From the NCBI RefSeq assembly GCF_000499845.2, contig NC_023753.2, positions 6,284,791-6,348,790 of the forward strand: 64,000 nucleotides of DNA, in the 5' to 3' direction. The stretch's first letter is position 1, and every line of letters starts with the position of its first letter. The notes beneath the pieces are model-generated. The model made no database searches. It worked only from the letters and a program-made list of their open reading frames with translations, and was not told where the DNA came from. Origin of the DNA: Phaseolus vulgaris. Its lineage: Eukaryota > Streptophyta > Magnoliopsida > Fabales > Fabaceae. A program made the position numbers and the translations under genes. This document shows, one piece after another, positions 24,620 to 35,807 of this stretch.

Positions 24620-25187
24620 CCTTTGCATCTAATCTTTAAAATTATCTTTAAAATAAGATAATGCTTATAAATCTAAAAGTTGGATAATATATCTTTTTAT
24701 CTAAATAATAGTTTTCACAATATCTTTAAATTAAAAAACACCTTAGACATTTAAAATTTAAAATTAAATATTTTCTTCCAACAATAATTCACGGGGCTTA
24801 CATGTCTTTGGGAATATTAATAAGCAATTCACATGGAAAAAAAATAAAATATTAGGTTAGCATCTCAAAAATCCTAATTTCTTCCTATTATATAACTATA
24901 CCTATTAATTTATCTCAGCTTAATTGATCTTGATTAAAATGACGTGATAGAACCAAAAAAAATCCAGAAGACCAAAAATTTCACATTAAAAAGAACACAA
25001 GATCAAAATGTCAACAAAACAAAAGCTTCATGGATTACTGTTAATCTATCGGTTATTTTTCATCAACATCATTCCGTAATAACCATTTATTTAAGAAGAG
25101 AAGAAAAACAAACTTATTAGGATCGAAAAAATATTACTAATAAGATTAAAATAATATAATTTTTAGTGACTATGATGACTATTATTA
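24620..25187. other. AT-rich upstream/intergenic DNA
   Basis: No gene or repeat unit recognised; probable promoter side of the unknown minus-strand gene. Confidence 0.5.
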
Positions 25188-26641
25188 TCTATACCTATAT
25201 ATATAGATATAAAGGAATTTTCCTCTTAACTGCTTTTAATTTTTTTTTTCTATTTTATCTTTATATTAATATTTAATTTTATTATTGTATTATGATCCTT
25301 GTATCATTTCTTATTTCCCTCTTAACTGCTCTTAATTTTTTTCCCATTTTATCCTTATATTAATATTTAATTTTATTATTGTATTATGGTCATCATGCCC
25401 TTTCTTATTTTTTCTACCATATTTGGTATACGTAGTGGGGCGGTTTTGAATTGAAAGAGAGGTGGAGGAACGTTTATGAATTGAAAGAGAGGTGGAAGAG
25501 TGGTTATGAATGGAAAGAGGAGTGATTATGAATGAAAAGAGATAATTTATTTTGAAAATTAATTGCATAATGAGGGAGGTCTGTTGCATGAGAGAGAAAT
25601 AAATTTAATAAAATACTTGAAATAAATGGAGCAACCGTTTGAATTGAAAGATATAATTTATTTTGAAAGTTAATTGCATAATGAGAGGGAGTGTCTGTTT
25701 TATGAGAGAGAAATAAATATTAGGAAATGTGAGTAGTGACCAAATGTGAACAATTTTATTATTACTGAGTGGTTACCACTTTCTTCAGTTCAGTAGTTTT
25801 CACCGTCACCATTTACATCCACTTTCTTACGAATGAGTAGTTTTCACCAGTTACATCCACTCCCTTATAAGGAGTAGTTGAGCGATTACCACTTTCTTCC
25901 ACTTCTTTATAATGAGTAGTTTTCACCCGTTGCATTCAAAGAAAAAAATGCTCATAAATTTTGACACATTTTGAACCCTCTTCCTTTACGCTCCATGTTT
26001 TTCTCCTACTCTCACCCATCTTAGTCCCTCTTCAATCACCACTGTACAACAACAACCACCGTTGTTTCCTCCTTCTCACACTTCCCAAAGCGTTAGAAGT
26101 ATAGGATTTGAACATTTTTGTTTCTATTGCTTTCTTATTTTTTTTTTATATTTTTGTATGAATCCTAAACCCAGCTTTGTGGGCAAAGTTTTTATGTCTA
26201 CTGGTGCTTTGATCGATTAGATATTACATAAGTTGGAAGTTTAGTAATTTGTATTTAGTTTATTATTTTATTTTTTTCAACTTCTTTGCCATGGAAGACG
26301 TGGATTCAATTGATATGGTGATAGATTCTACAACTTCCAACATACAACCATTTGCATTATGTTTTGACATTGTTTGTTGGTCCATTTTTTTAAACCTTAA
26401 TTTTAATCTTGATAACCTTACAAAGTTCAAGATTACACCCAAGTTAAATCAAAATTTAATATTCAAAAACAATAAAATGAAAATATAAAAAAATTAACAT
26501 AAAATCTTAATAAAATTATTATCAATGGTGCATTTAGATAATTTACCTATCTTCTCATATAATTTAATATTTATTAAAATTATATGAATATATAAATAGT
26601 AAAACTGAAAAATACGGATACACAGTCACATGAGTATTAAT
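25188..26641 (+). mobile_element. Helitron-like element, degenerate, non-autonomous
   Basis: The left end, TCTATACCTATATATATAG followed by AAAGGAATTTTCCTCTTAAC, matches the left end of the better-preserved copy at 34109-35412. Internal blocks are shared too (GAGCGGTTTTGAAT-like and ATTTATTTTGAAAATTAATTGC near 25540 and 34280). The right end (ATACGGATACACAG) parallels GCGGGTACACAGG of that copy but has lost the terminal CTAG. Within 25769-25937 the phrase GAGTAGTTTTCACC repeats several times. No helicase is present. Confidence 0.5.
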
Positions 26642-27517
26642 AATGTGAATAATATGTTAAAGAGAATCAAACACAGATTTTGTGAATATATATAAACCTA
26701 TAGTACCACTATCCAAAAGAATCTTTATGAACATAATAATAATAATATTATTATTATTATGTTTATTATTATTACTATTATAATAATTATTATATTAATA
26801 TTAATAAAAATCTAGAGATTTGTATGACCACACATCTAATATTTAATATGATAGTTTGAGTATTTGAATGATCACCGCATCACCAATGTCTTTTTCTGAA
26901 AATTTAAAAATTATGTTTTTTCTAAATAAAATTTACACAAATAGTTAATAGTATCGATGATTAGTTTATTCCAAGATTTCTAAACATCATCTTTAATATT
27001 GTCCTATGCTATTATAAAAAAACTAAAATTTAAAAAATATTAATACACAAATATAACTTTCACTTTTAGAATTCCGTCGTAGAATTAAAGTCAATCATTG
27101 TCAAATCTAAATGCAATTTTTTTTTAAATCTTTTCACATACATCTTTATTTTTATTTTTGGAAAATGAAGATCCTAAAAAATCATATTCTTTCTTACTCT
27201 TCTAATTTTCAATTTTTTTTTATCATCATCCTATCGTGACTCCTGACTCCGATTGCAATACATAGTATAAGTGATGAACTCGTCTTAGTTACATATCAAA
27301 TATATATTCAACATATATCTATATAGCAAAATGATATTTATTAAAAAATGTGTTGATGTTTTATAACATGACAATCTATTTCCTCGTATTTATATATTTA
27401 TATAAAAGAGAGAGAGAGAGATGCATTATTATTAGAATAAAATGCATATATTTTCATGAGTAGTAATTCTTATTTAACTCAAATGCATATCATCTACAAT
27501 CGTGTAAATAAATAATT
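26642..27517. other. AT-rich DNA with trinucleotide microsatellite
   Basis: An ATA/ATT-rich microsatellite lies at about 26731-26805 and a short (GA)n run at 27407-27420. The stretch just before 27518 is shared with the sequence downstream of the CLE gene at 46615 (for example TATTTTCATGAGTAGTAA), so it belongs to the duplicated block. Confidence 0.6.
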
Positions 27518-27775
27518 TCAATTGTGAAGAGGGTTTGGACCAGTAGGAACTTTCACTTTAATTGAAATGTTGAGACTTCTGTTCGGCTTTTCTGTATTCG
27601 AAGAGGAGAGAATAGCATGATGGCTCTGAACAAACTCAGAAGAAACCTTTCTTTCTGATGATTTTGTTACCAGTTTTACATGACTTTCCAAACGAGAAGT
27701 TGAATACGAATCTAGAACTGAAGACAACAAAATGATAAGAAACAGAAGAACGGTTGAGAATTTTTGAGCACTCAT
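27518..27775 (-). CDS. CLE: CLE peptide precursor (copy 1, 85 aa)
   Basis: Small secreted-peptide precursor. A hydrophobic signal peptide spans about residues 1-25 (FSTVLLFLIILLSSVLDSYS), then a variable basic/serine-rich propeptide, then the C-terminal dodecamer VKVPTGPNPLHN, which ends the protein exactly. This fits the CLE consensus (RxVPxGPNPxHN) except for Val at position 1, where Arg or Lys is usual. Pro4, Gly6 and Pro7 (the usual hydroxylation/arabinosylation site) are kept. Mature CLE peptides act outside the cell on CLV1/BAM-type receptor kinases. The TATA box TATAAATA is at 27865-27872, about 90 bp before the ATG, a spacing shared by the other copies. Closest relative in the window is the minus-strand copy at 46615 (shared SxxKFS, LDSYSTSRL). 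Intronless. Confidence 0.88.
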   Translation of the reverse strand: MSAQKFSTVLLFLIILLSSVLDSYSTSRLESHVKLVTKSSERKVSSEFVQSHHAILSSSNTEKPNRSLNISIKVKVPTGPNPLHN

Positions 27776-27864
27776 AATTGTAATGGAAGATGAATGAAAG
27801 TTAAATGTTGGAGATAATAAAATATTATTGTGAGAATATGTTGGAGTAGAAATCTATAGCAAGC

Positions 27865-27872
27865 TATTTATA
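27865..27872 (-). promoter_or_regulatory. TATA box of CLE copy 1
   Basis: TATAAATA on the minus strand, about 90 bp upstream of the ATG. The same sequence and spacing occurs at CLE copies 2-5 and at the 50.5-kb pseudogene. Confidence 0.65.
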
Positions 27873-27879
27873 ATGGAAA

Positions 27880-30280
27880 AGTTAAGCTATGTGTGCATTA
27901 CTTACTCACATCTGAAACTCAATAATTATATGTACTAATATCACAAACTAAATAAAAAAACATGTGAATTAATTAATTTATTAACTAATTAGTTATGTAT
28001 CATAATTGTATCCCTTTTAAAACAGTTTTCATTTACTTTTTACTAATTATATTTGTAACAACTACGATACTACGATCTTTGTTTCAGGCAATATATTACC
28101 ATTTAATTAATTGGGGTTAAACAATTTTTACTAATATAGTTATTATAATTATAACTCTTAACAACAATTAATTCATTTTTAATGAAAAAGATAACAATTT
28201 TCATAAATTTAAAATAATATTTAAGATACTTAAATCATATCATAACTCGGTTATAAGTTACTAATATAAAGTTCATTTATATCTAATAATATTATTTTTA
28301 ATGTAGTTCTAACGTTCTGAATTCAAAGAGACCTATAAATAAGTAATAATTCTAAGTAAGAAATGACTTTAACTCTTGATGCTCTATTATATTTACACAT
28401 ATCTTATATTCTTACTTAATGTCATATAGTCTTTTTTTTAGGTGAATCTCTTTCTATCTTTATGCGACTAAAATAAAAAAAGAATTTGTGTTATAGAGAA
28501 GTTGTTCAATTCTCATCATGGAACTCTTAAATTTGAACCAAACCGTCCAAGTTCAAAACGAATATTGAAAATATTTTTTAAACTTGAACCAAATGATCAA
28601 ATATTATCGTCCAAGCTTAAACGAACATTAGATAAAATATCTTAAACTTGAACTCATCAAGTAATATTGTGAGTTCAAATGAATATCCAAAAAAATTATT
28701 AAACTTGGACTAAAGAGTATGGAACAAAGAAGTATTATTGTCTGAATTCAAATGAATATTGGAGAAATTGCTTAAACTTAGACAAAATAATTGAGTACTA
28801 TTGTCCAAATTCAAATGAAATTGGAAAAATTTCTTAAATTATTCATTAATTTTTTTTTATAATATACTATTATTTAGTAATAGTAAAAAATTTAAAAAAG
28901 TATTATTTTTTAAAATATATTAATATATACAGTTTAAATTATTAATAATTTTATTTACAGAAACAAAACATGAGTGTACAGCGTTTACTACGTGCAAATT
29001 TATCTTACTATATCTATCATAATCTAATGACTCTTGAAGAGATACCAATTTCATCTATTAGAAATTGTGAACCACATATCCATAACCTAGATTTATATTA
29101 TAAATTATTAATGAGCTTATTGAGATATACACATAATTTGTATTCATATTTTCATTAGATTAAAATATATATATAATTTTATTATTTTAAAATAATTAAT
29201 TACAAAATAATAAAATTTAATATATATATATAATTTTTCAAAAACAGTATTTAAAAATTATGTACCAATTATTTTTAGAAAGAGAAAATATTTAATTATT
29301 TTTAAAATAAACAAATTATTCAATTACTTATTTTATTAAATAAATAAATGAATTTTTATGTATTAAAAATAAACTTATCCAATTAAAAGATGATACAAAA
29401 GAGTTATCAAATGATATATCCTTTTTATATAATGATGATATAGATTAGAAAAAAAATGCCCAATTTGTTATAATTTTATTATTTTTATAAGTAATTAATT
29501 AAAACTAGAAAAAATATTACAACCTAGTATATATATATAATTCTGCAAATATGGTGTTAAAAAAATTATGTTACCGTTATTTCAAAAGATAAATTATTTA
29601 GTTATTTTAAAATTAAAAGAAATTATTTATTTATTTATTTTATAAATAAATAAATAGATTATTTTTAGTTATTAAAAAGTAAAATTGTCCAAATAAAAAA
29701 TAATATAAAAAAAATACTAAATGTTGTATCTCTTTATATAAATTTTATTATGATTTAATTTTTCCTATCATAATAATTATATCATTAGAATGGAATAGAG
29801 AGAAATTAGATTTAAGAAGTTAAATTTAACAAGCTAAATGTAACACTTTCTTCAAACTCAACTTTTTTATTTATTAAGAGATGACTTATAAAATTTTTAA
29901 ATTAATTATATAATATATATTTCAATGCTTAATACAAATATTTAAGTAATGATCATATATCATCTTAAAATTGGAACTTTTACTATAAACATTCCATATA
30001 TACATATTATTTCATTACTCATACAACATGTAACTACATGTGAATAATCCCATATTTTTCATTAAACACAATATAGAATACATCTTCACTCAAGCAAACT
30101 ACAAATGGAAATAAGAGGATAAACCATAAGAATCTTTTCATTCGATAAGTGGAATTAAAGAAATTTGAAAAATTTAAGTATGTGTCAATCCTACAAAATC
30201 AATTTAATAAGATGAGATTCATATTTACTTATATATTATAATTTAGTTGTATTTTTAAACCTTGTGAGATATTTAACACA
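27880..30280. other. AT-rich intergenic DNA
   Basis: No gene seen. The open frame at 28970-29158 shows no motif. It contains the diverged tandem repeat at about 28505-28840. Confidence 0.5.
28505..28840 (+). repeat. Diverged tandem repeat, about 60-70 bp period, five units
   Basis: The phrase TTCAAATGAATATTGGA or close variants recurs at about 28555, 28617, 28677, 28748 and 28813, each followed by a CTTAAACTTGAAC-like stretch. The units are considerably diverged. Confidence 0.6.
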
Positions 30281-30283
30281 TAC

Positions 30284-30686
30284 CACTACAAGAAAATCAT
30301 GAAATAGAAACCAATTTGTAGAAACCAAAATAATTAGTTGCAATAGTAACTAAATTAGAGACCATTTTAGAAACTAAAAAGAAATTTGGTTTCTAAATTA
30401 GTTTCTACTATTTTCTATTATTGTTAAATAGTTTCTAAATTGGTATCTAATTAGCAACCAAAGTTTTTGCTACCAAATTTAGAAACTAAATAATTGGTAG
30501 TTAAAACCTTAGTTGCTAATTAGATACTAATTTAGAAACTATTTAACAATAATAGAAAATAATAGAAACTAATTTAGAAACCAATTTTTTTTTTAGTTTC
30601 TAAAATGGTCTCTATTTTAGTTCCTATTGTAACTAATTATTTTGGTCTCTAAAAATTGGTTTCTATTTCATGATTTTCTTGTAGTG
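30284..30686. mobile_element. CACTA-type MITE, near-complete palindrome
   Basis: Starts CACTACAAGAAAATCATGAA and ends with the exact inverse (TTTTCTTGTAGTG). The two halves fold back over most of the 403 bp. The 3-bp target duplication TAC lies at 30281-30283 and 30687-30689, as expected for En/Spm (CACTA) elements. No transposase. A truncated relative lies at 53705-53840. Confidence 0.92.
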
Positions 30687-30982
30687 TACCTCTCACATTG
30701 AGGTTCACACCAAGAACATAAAGTTTAGGAATAAAGGGATCCTGATAGTGGATAACATAATAGAACCAACTAATTTTTCCATTATAGGTCATTAATAAGT
30801 TTTGATATAATCTTAAAAAATTTAAATTTAAATGAAATGAAATCTTACAAGACTGGTTTAGGAAAGTTGAGGTTCACTCAACCTATAAATTATAATTTAG
30901 TAATATCTTTAAACTCCAACCAGCTATGTATAAATTGACTACAAAATGAGCTTGACAAAATATTACATCATATTAACATATA

Positions 30983-31792
30983 GGCTGATTCTCCCGGCAC
31001 CTGATCATTTTTGAACTGGCACCCGATCACATATAGGAAAAGACGAAACTATCCTTAATGAATTTGAAGATACCTTAAAGTGTGATCTGCACCCAATGTC
31101 ATGCACCCAACCCTATTTTTCTTTTTCTTCTTCGTTTGTGCGTGAAGCAGCAGCCGCAACTACCGTCAGCCACCGTCGTCTTCGTTCGTTTGCTTCACCG
31201 TCAGTGACCTTCATCATCGCAGGCAGAGCAGCAGCCGCCACGGTCAACTTCTGAAGTCGGAGAAGGAACCATCGTCGAAGAAGTCAAGGTACTCTGTCAT
31301 GCCTACTGGATATTTTTATCCGTAATTCAGTATTGACTTCCGCACATTTTTATCCGTAGTTCATTATTGATTTCTGCATATTTTTATCCGTGGTTCACTA
31401 TTGCATTCCAGATATTTTTATCCACAATTTAGGAATGACTTCCGAATATTTTTATCCGCAGTTGAGGAATGGCTTCCAGATATTTTTATCCGCAGTATTA
31501 GTGGTTCTGGATATTTTTATCTGTAATAGGCATTTGACTTGCAGATATTTTTTTTCCGAAATGTTGTTGTTAACTCATTACCTTGGCAAACGAAGCTTAC
31601 ACTGAACATCCGTACACAACAATGAATGTAACCTCCTCTTTTGCACCTTAAAGCAAAGCTTCACCACAACAATGAACTTCCTCTACCTCACCATACACTA
31701 TTTTTCAAAGTGAAGAAGAGAAGGACACAATTGAAGTTTTAAAAATTTGTCGGGTGCTAGTCATAATTCATCAGGTGCAGGAAGCAATTGCC
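30983..31792 (+). mobile_element. Mutator-like non-autonomous element with a GC-rich passenger segment
   Basis: Perfect 9-bp target duplication TAACATATA at 30974-30982 and 31793-31801. The ends are imperfect inverted repeats of about 50 bp: the left carries CACCTGATCATTTTTGAACTGGCACCCGA and the right carries its inverse form. Inside, 31125-31290 is GC-rich and coding-like (CAGCAGCCGC, CCACCGTCGTC) in contrast to its surroundings, which suggests a captured gene piece (Pack-MULE-like). It is followed by a 34-bp minisatellite. No transposase or long open frame. Confidence 0.82.
31308..31560 (+). repeat. 34-bp minisatellite, about 8 units
   Basis: The core GATATTTTTATCCGNAGTT recurs at about 34-bp spacing (units near 31313, 31346, 31381, 31415, 31449, 31483, 31514, 31547) inside the Mutator-like element. 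Units vary and there are no unique spacers, so this is not a CRISPR array. Confidence 0.85.
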
Positions 31793-31801
31793 TAACATAT
31801 A

Positions 31802-32810
31802 TTGAAGACAAAAATTCTAACATAACGTATATATTTGAACAAAAAATCTATGTGATGGACTGTGTAAGACTCATGGGCTTTTTGGCCCATTCTTTTTTTT
31901 TCTCATTTTTTATATTTCTTTCTTCCATCAACATATATTTTTATCTGTCTTACACTCTATTTTTCTCAAATTCTTTTACTTTTTTCTTTTAATTTTTTTT
32001 TGTCTCAATCGGGTTCATAATAAGATGATAAAACTTTATGAAAAAATATATAAGTCATGTTCATAGTTTATATTCTAACTATAAAATTTATAAAAATAAA
32101 TAAATGAACTTGAAAACCAAATTTAAGTGAAGAAGTCAATTATACGTAGAAAAGGTATAAACATCCTAGCAAGTATGTTAACTTTAAAATTATTACCTTT
32201 AATTAAATATAAAAAATTAATGTAATTTTAAAATATATATTTTTCTTCAAATCAAGCAAGATTTTATCAGAAAATTATTTTTTGTTACTTACTTATTAGA
32301 AAAAGGAAAATACTTTATTTTCACTCACAGTAAAAAAATAGGTTAAGTAGTTCTTTATGAAAAGATTTTGTGTATATTTAACATTTAGTTTTATAATTTC
32401 AACATTTTTTATTCTTTTGATGAGGTTATATATTTTATGCTTCACTGTCTTCTTGTCTTCTTAGTATAAGATAGGATAAAACATTATACTTTATATCTAG
32501 TATACATTATACATTGATATAGTAGATTGTTTGCATGAATTTTATTTAAAATAAATATTTAGTTAAAAATAATTTTATTATATCTGAATTAGTTTTAAAT
32601 AGTTAAATATTAAATATAAAATGACGTATATAATTATATATATATATATATATTTAAATATTAAATATAAAATAACTCATATAATTATACTTATACTTAA
32701 ATAATAGTGTTTTCTTTCTTCGTATCATAGACTAATAAAATAAAATACTCATATATAATTATGGACTAATAAAATAAAAGACTTACAAAATATATTAGAA
32801 TTTCAAGTTT
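31802..32810. other. AT-rich intergenic DNA
   Basis: No supported gene. Open frames here are Phe/Ser-rich low-complexity translations. Near 32638 there is an (AT)n tract. Confidence 0.5.
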
Positions 32811-32838
32811 TAACTCTTATTCATCATCTATTAGAATT

Positions 32839-32907
32839 ATGAGTGTTCCAAAACTATGTGCATTTGTTCTTTTTCTCATCATTTCTCTCTCTTTTGTATC
32901 AGATTGA
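32839..32907 (+). pseudogene. CLE pseudogene (truncated after signal peptide)
   Basis: The ATG and signal-peptide coding region (MSVPKLCAFVLFLIISLSFV) match the intact plus-strand CLE copies, including the upstream leader TTCAAGTTTTAACTC. A TGA at 32905-32907 replaces the codon after VSD, and shortly afterwards (about 32930) the homology jumps to sequence that in the 50.5-kb copy lies about 800 bp further downstream. The propeptide and CLE dodecamer are therefore deleted. The TATA-containing promoter segment is also missing. Confidence 0.85.
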
Positions 32908-33099
32908 TATTCAACATCTCTCGTCCAGAAATATAATATTTTGTTTATCATGTTATTAAACTATTAAAGTTTTTTTTTAAAAAAAATAAACACCAAAGTT
33001 AATCGAGTTAAAGAAATTAATCTATATATTTTAGTAAACAAGTTATTCAATTTTTAAAGTTATTAAATTATTCAATGGTATTAAATTTTAAACACGTAA

Positions 33100-33712
33100 C
33101 AGGGTAAACAAAAATAGCAGAGAAAAAAACAGTCCTCGTTTAGCTTTCTCTCTTTCTCCCAATTTTCTTTCTCTTCATTTCTCACTTTACACATCATCTA
33201 TTTTAGTATCTAATCGCACCACGCTTAGCTCAGAAGTTAAGGAATATTCTTATCCGAACAAGTTCTCAAACAGAGTAAGTTCATAGTTGTTCTAAATATC
33301 ATTTATTCTTTGTTTTTCCTTAGGATTTAGTTATCAATCTTGATGGGATCATTTGGGAAAAGTAATTATCTTAACTTATTCTATTATATATTGAAATTTT
33401 GTTATGTTTGGATAATTTGCATTAGACTATTATAAGTTTATAAGGACTAAGAGGATAAAATTCTAGATGTTACTTGGAAAGTAAGCAATTAAGATAAGAA
33501 AAACTAACTTTATCATTAAATAGTATCCTAGATTATAAGATCTGGATGTGCGGAAAACCTAGTCCCAATCTTCAATTTCTATTGTTGGGATGTTGTTTGT
33601 TTATATGTTGTGCGAACTTGTAGAAATATTAAATTTTGATAGTTTGAGTATTGTTTTTATTTTTATGTTAATTAGACTTTTAAATGTTGTGGATTGTATT
33701 TTGAATGATATT
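33100..33712 (+). repeat. Diverged partial LTR of the 35.8-kb gypsy family
   Basis: Blocks such as CAGAAGTTAAGGAATATTCT, ACAGAGTAAGTTCAT and CCTTAGGATTTAGTTATCAA align in order with the intact 3' LTR (42050-42590). They stop near the sequence GAATGATATT, so the LTR is truncated on the right. It is much more diverged than the two LTRs of the intact element, so it is an older insertion. Confidence 0.7.
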
Positions 33713-33780
33713 TTCTTTTAGAAGCTTATCTTCGTATTTATTGTTTGCTCATGTGATAACCTATTATAAATATATACTTT

Positions 33781-33976
33781 ATACACAAATAAACTCACTT
33801 ACAATCTTTTGGAACTATATCATAAAAGGATTACAAATAAACTCACTTACAATCTTTGGAACTATATCTTAAAGGGATTATATGTGTATATGTCAAGCGG
33901 TGTTTTTTTGAGTTATGTTGAGTTTTAGTTTGTCCAACCGGTCCTAGACTCTAGATTCTAGTATTTTTGTGTTACA
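33781..33976 (-). repeat. Possible inverted LTR remnant with 48-bp duplication
   Basis: The sequence ending TTTTTGTGTTACA resembles the right edge of the inverted solo LTR (55580-55705), and the flanks on both sides match the flanks of that solo LTR, so this looks like a shrunken version of the same or a parallel insertion. ACAAATAAACTCACTTACAA occurs twice, 48 bp apart (33785 and 33833). Confidence 0.4.
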
Positions 33977-34108
33977 ATGTGAATTTTCATTTAAAAAAAA
34001 TTAATTATAAAAATCACAATACAACAATGAATATTTGTTTTAATAAATTAACTAGATTGTTCTAACAAATAAATTAATACAATTTTTTTTGTGGTATTAC
34101 GACTATTA

Positions 34109-35412
34109 TTTATACTTATATATAAAAGGGATTCCCTCTTTAACTGCTCTCAAATTTTTTTCCTATTTTTTCCTTAGATTAATATTTAGTTTTATTTCAT
34201 TATTTTGGGTATTGCGTCATTTCCTTCTTTTTAAAAATATTTAGAATAAATGGAGGAGCGGTTTTGAATGAAAAGAGATGGTTTATTTTGAAAATTAATT
34301 GCTTAAAGAGAGAGTGTTTGTTCAAATTATGAGAGAGAAAAAAAATATTAGGAAACGTGAGTAAGTAGTGGCCAAACACAACCCTTTACAATAACCAACT
34401 ATTATAAAAAATCTAAAGTAACCTTCCCACGTCCACTACATCCATTCCGCCTTTTCATCAGCCTCCACTCTTTCTCAATGCTCTCTCACGAGAGTATAAA
34501 AGAAGCACAAAAGAAACACAAAAGAAGCATATATAATTTCGATTATTTAATTGTTGGAAGAGCAAGTGGAGGCGGAAGAAGTAGAAAATGGAGAAGCTCC
34601 TCTAGGTGAAGGAGAATCAACTGTTCTCCCCAACCTTTCGCGACCCCTTTCACTTATTCATGTGTTTTGTTTGAGTTTTGGCAGAAAGTTATTTTTTTTT
34701 CTTCAATGTATGCAAGGTAAAACAATTATTTCGATATTTAGCTTTTTTTTTATGAGTTTAGAGAGAATGTCTCCGTTAGATTTGTAATCACTTTTGTCGT
34801 CATATTAAATCATTATTATTATCTTATTTTACATTTAGTATATTACTGCTTCTCAATTATGATAGTTAGCAAATTACATGGAAGAGAAGACAATTGGACC
34901 TTGGTTCCTAATTAGTATCTTTTGTATTCAAAGATATATTCAAAGAAAATAATGTATGATGGTTGATATATTCAAAGAAAATCATTGTTGACTAATGTAT
35001 TTTCATATTCGTGAAATGTTTGGTCTGATTTTTTAGGGTGATGAGTTGAGAGGTTTAAATATAGTATAAAAGTATTCCACAATAATGGTATTCTTTTCTT
35101 TTAATTCACATGATTTTGAATCTCATACTTTTTTGTTAATATTGGAAAAAGACTTAATTCTCATTTCATGTTATTCTAAAGTTTGCACACCTGCATATTA
35201 TACTGGTGGATAATTAAGTTTCTATTACTACTATATTTCTTATATTTTTTCTTAGACTCTCTTACTTAAATATAAAGTACTACACAAAAAAAATAAAATT
35301 GTTGGCTAACTCTGTCTCATTGATTATTTCAAATTTTAATATTAAACATATATATATATATAAATGATAAAAATAAAAAATGCGGGTACACAGGCACGAG
35401 AGCACCCACTAG
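34109..35412 (+). mobile_element. Helitron-like element, non-autonomous
   Basis: The left end TTTATACTTATATATAAAAGG matches the 25.2-kb copy, and the right end is GAGCACCCACTAG followed by T: a terminal CTAG inserted between A and T, the Helitron rule. The paralogous block at about 55820 lacks the insertion: GTGGTATTA..., ...AATAATAAAA continues straight through there, which gives an empty site. There is no Rep/helicase. A short open frame at 34551-34787 (acidic, EEQVEAEEVENGEAPLGEGE) may be part of a captured exon, with little support. Confidence 0.75.
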
Positions 35413-35807
35413 TAATAATAAAACATATTACAAAATAATTTAAATAGAATTGTTTGTTAGTCTATTCCATTTTGATTTGGTAGTTTGATGGTATAATTTC
35501 TTTGTTTCTGTATTTGCGGAATATGAGTGTGTGACTTGTTTTAATTGATCCGGTTGAAAGTACAGAACATCAATATGTCATCTAGAGATTGAGAAAAATA
35601 GATCATTCACAACTATTGATGAAAGATTCTTCGAGAAGTTAAGGATTAGTAAACATGTGACTTCAGAACATATAATTAAGAAGTTAATTAATTAATTAAA
35701 ATATAATTATCCAAAATAAATAGTTAAATGCCTGTTTTAGAGTTATCTTTAATTAAATAATTAATTATATACCATAATAATACCACAATTTTTTTGTTTG
35801 ATACATT
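35413..35807. other. CLE-block flank interrupted by about 190 bp
   Basis: The outer parts (35413-35440 and 35680-35807, for example AGAGTTATCTTTAATTAAATA) match the flanks of other CLE blocks near 51830-51960 and 55915-56360. The middle is extra sequence of unknown origin. Confidence 0.55.

Noticed and set aside
31308..31560. Regularly spaced repeats resembling a CRISPR array
   Set aside because: Plant DNA, direct tandem 34-bp units that vary and have no unique spacers; it is a minisatellite within a Mutator-like element.
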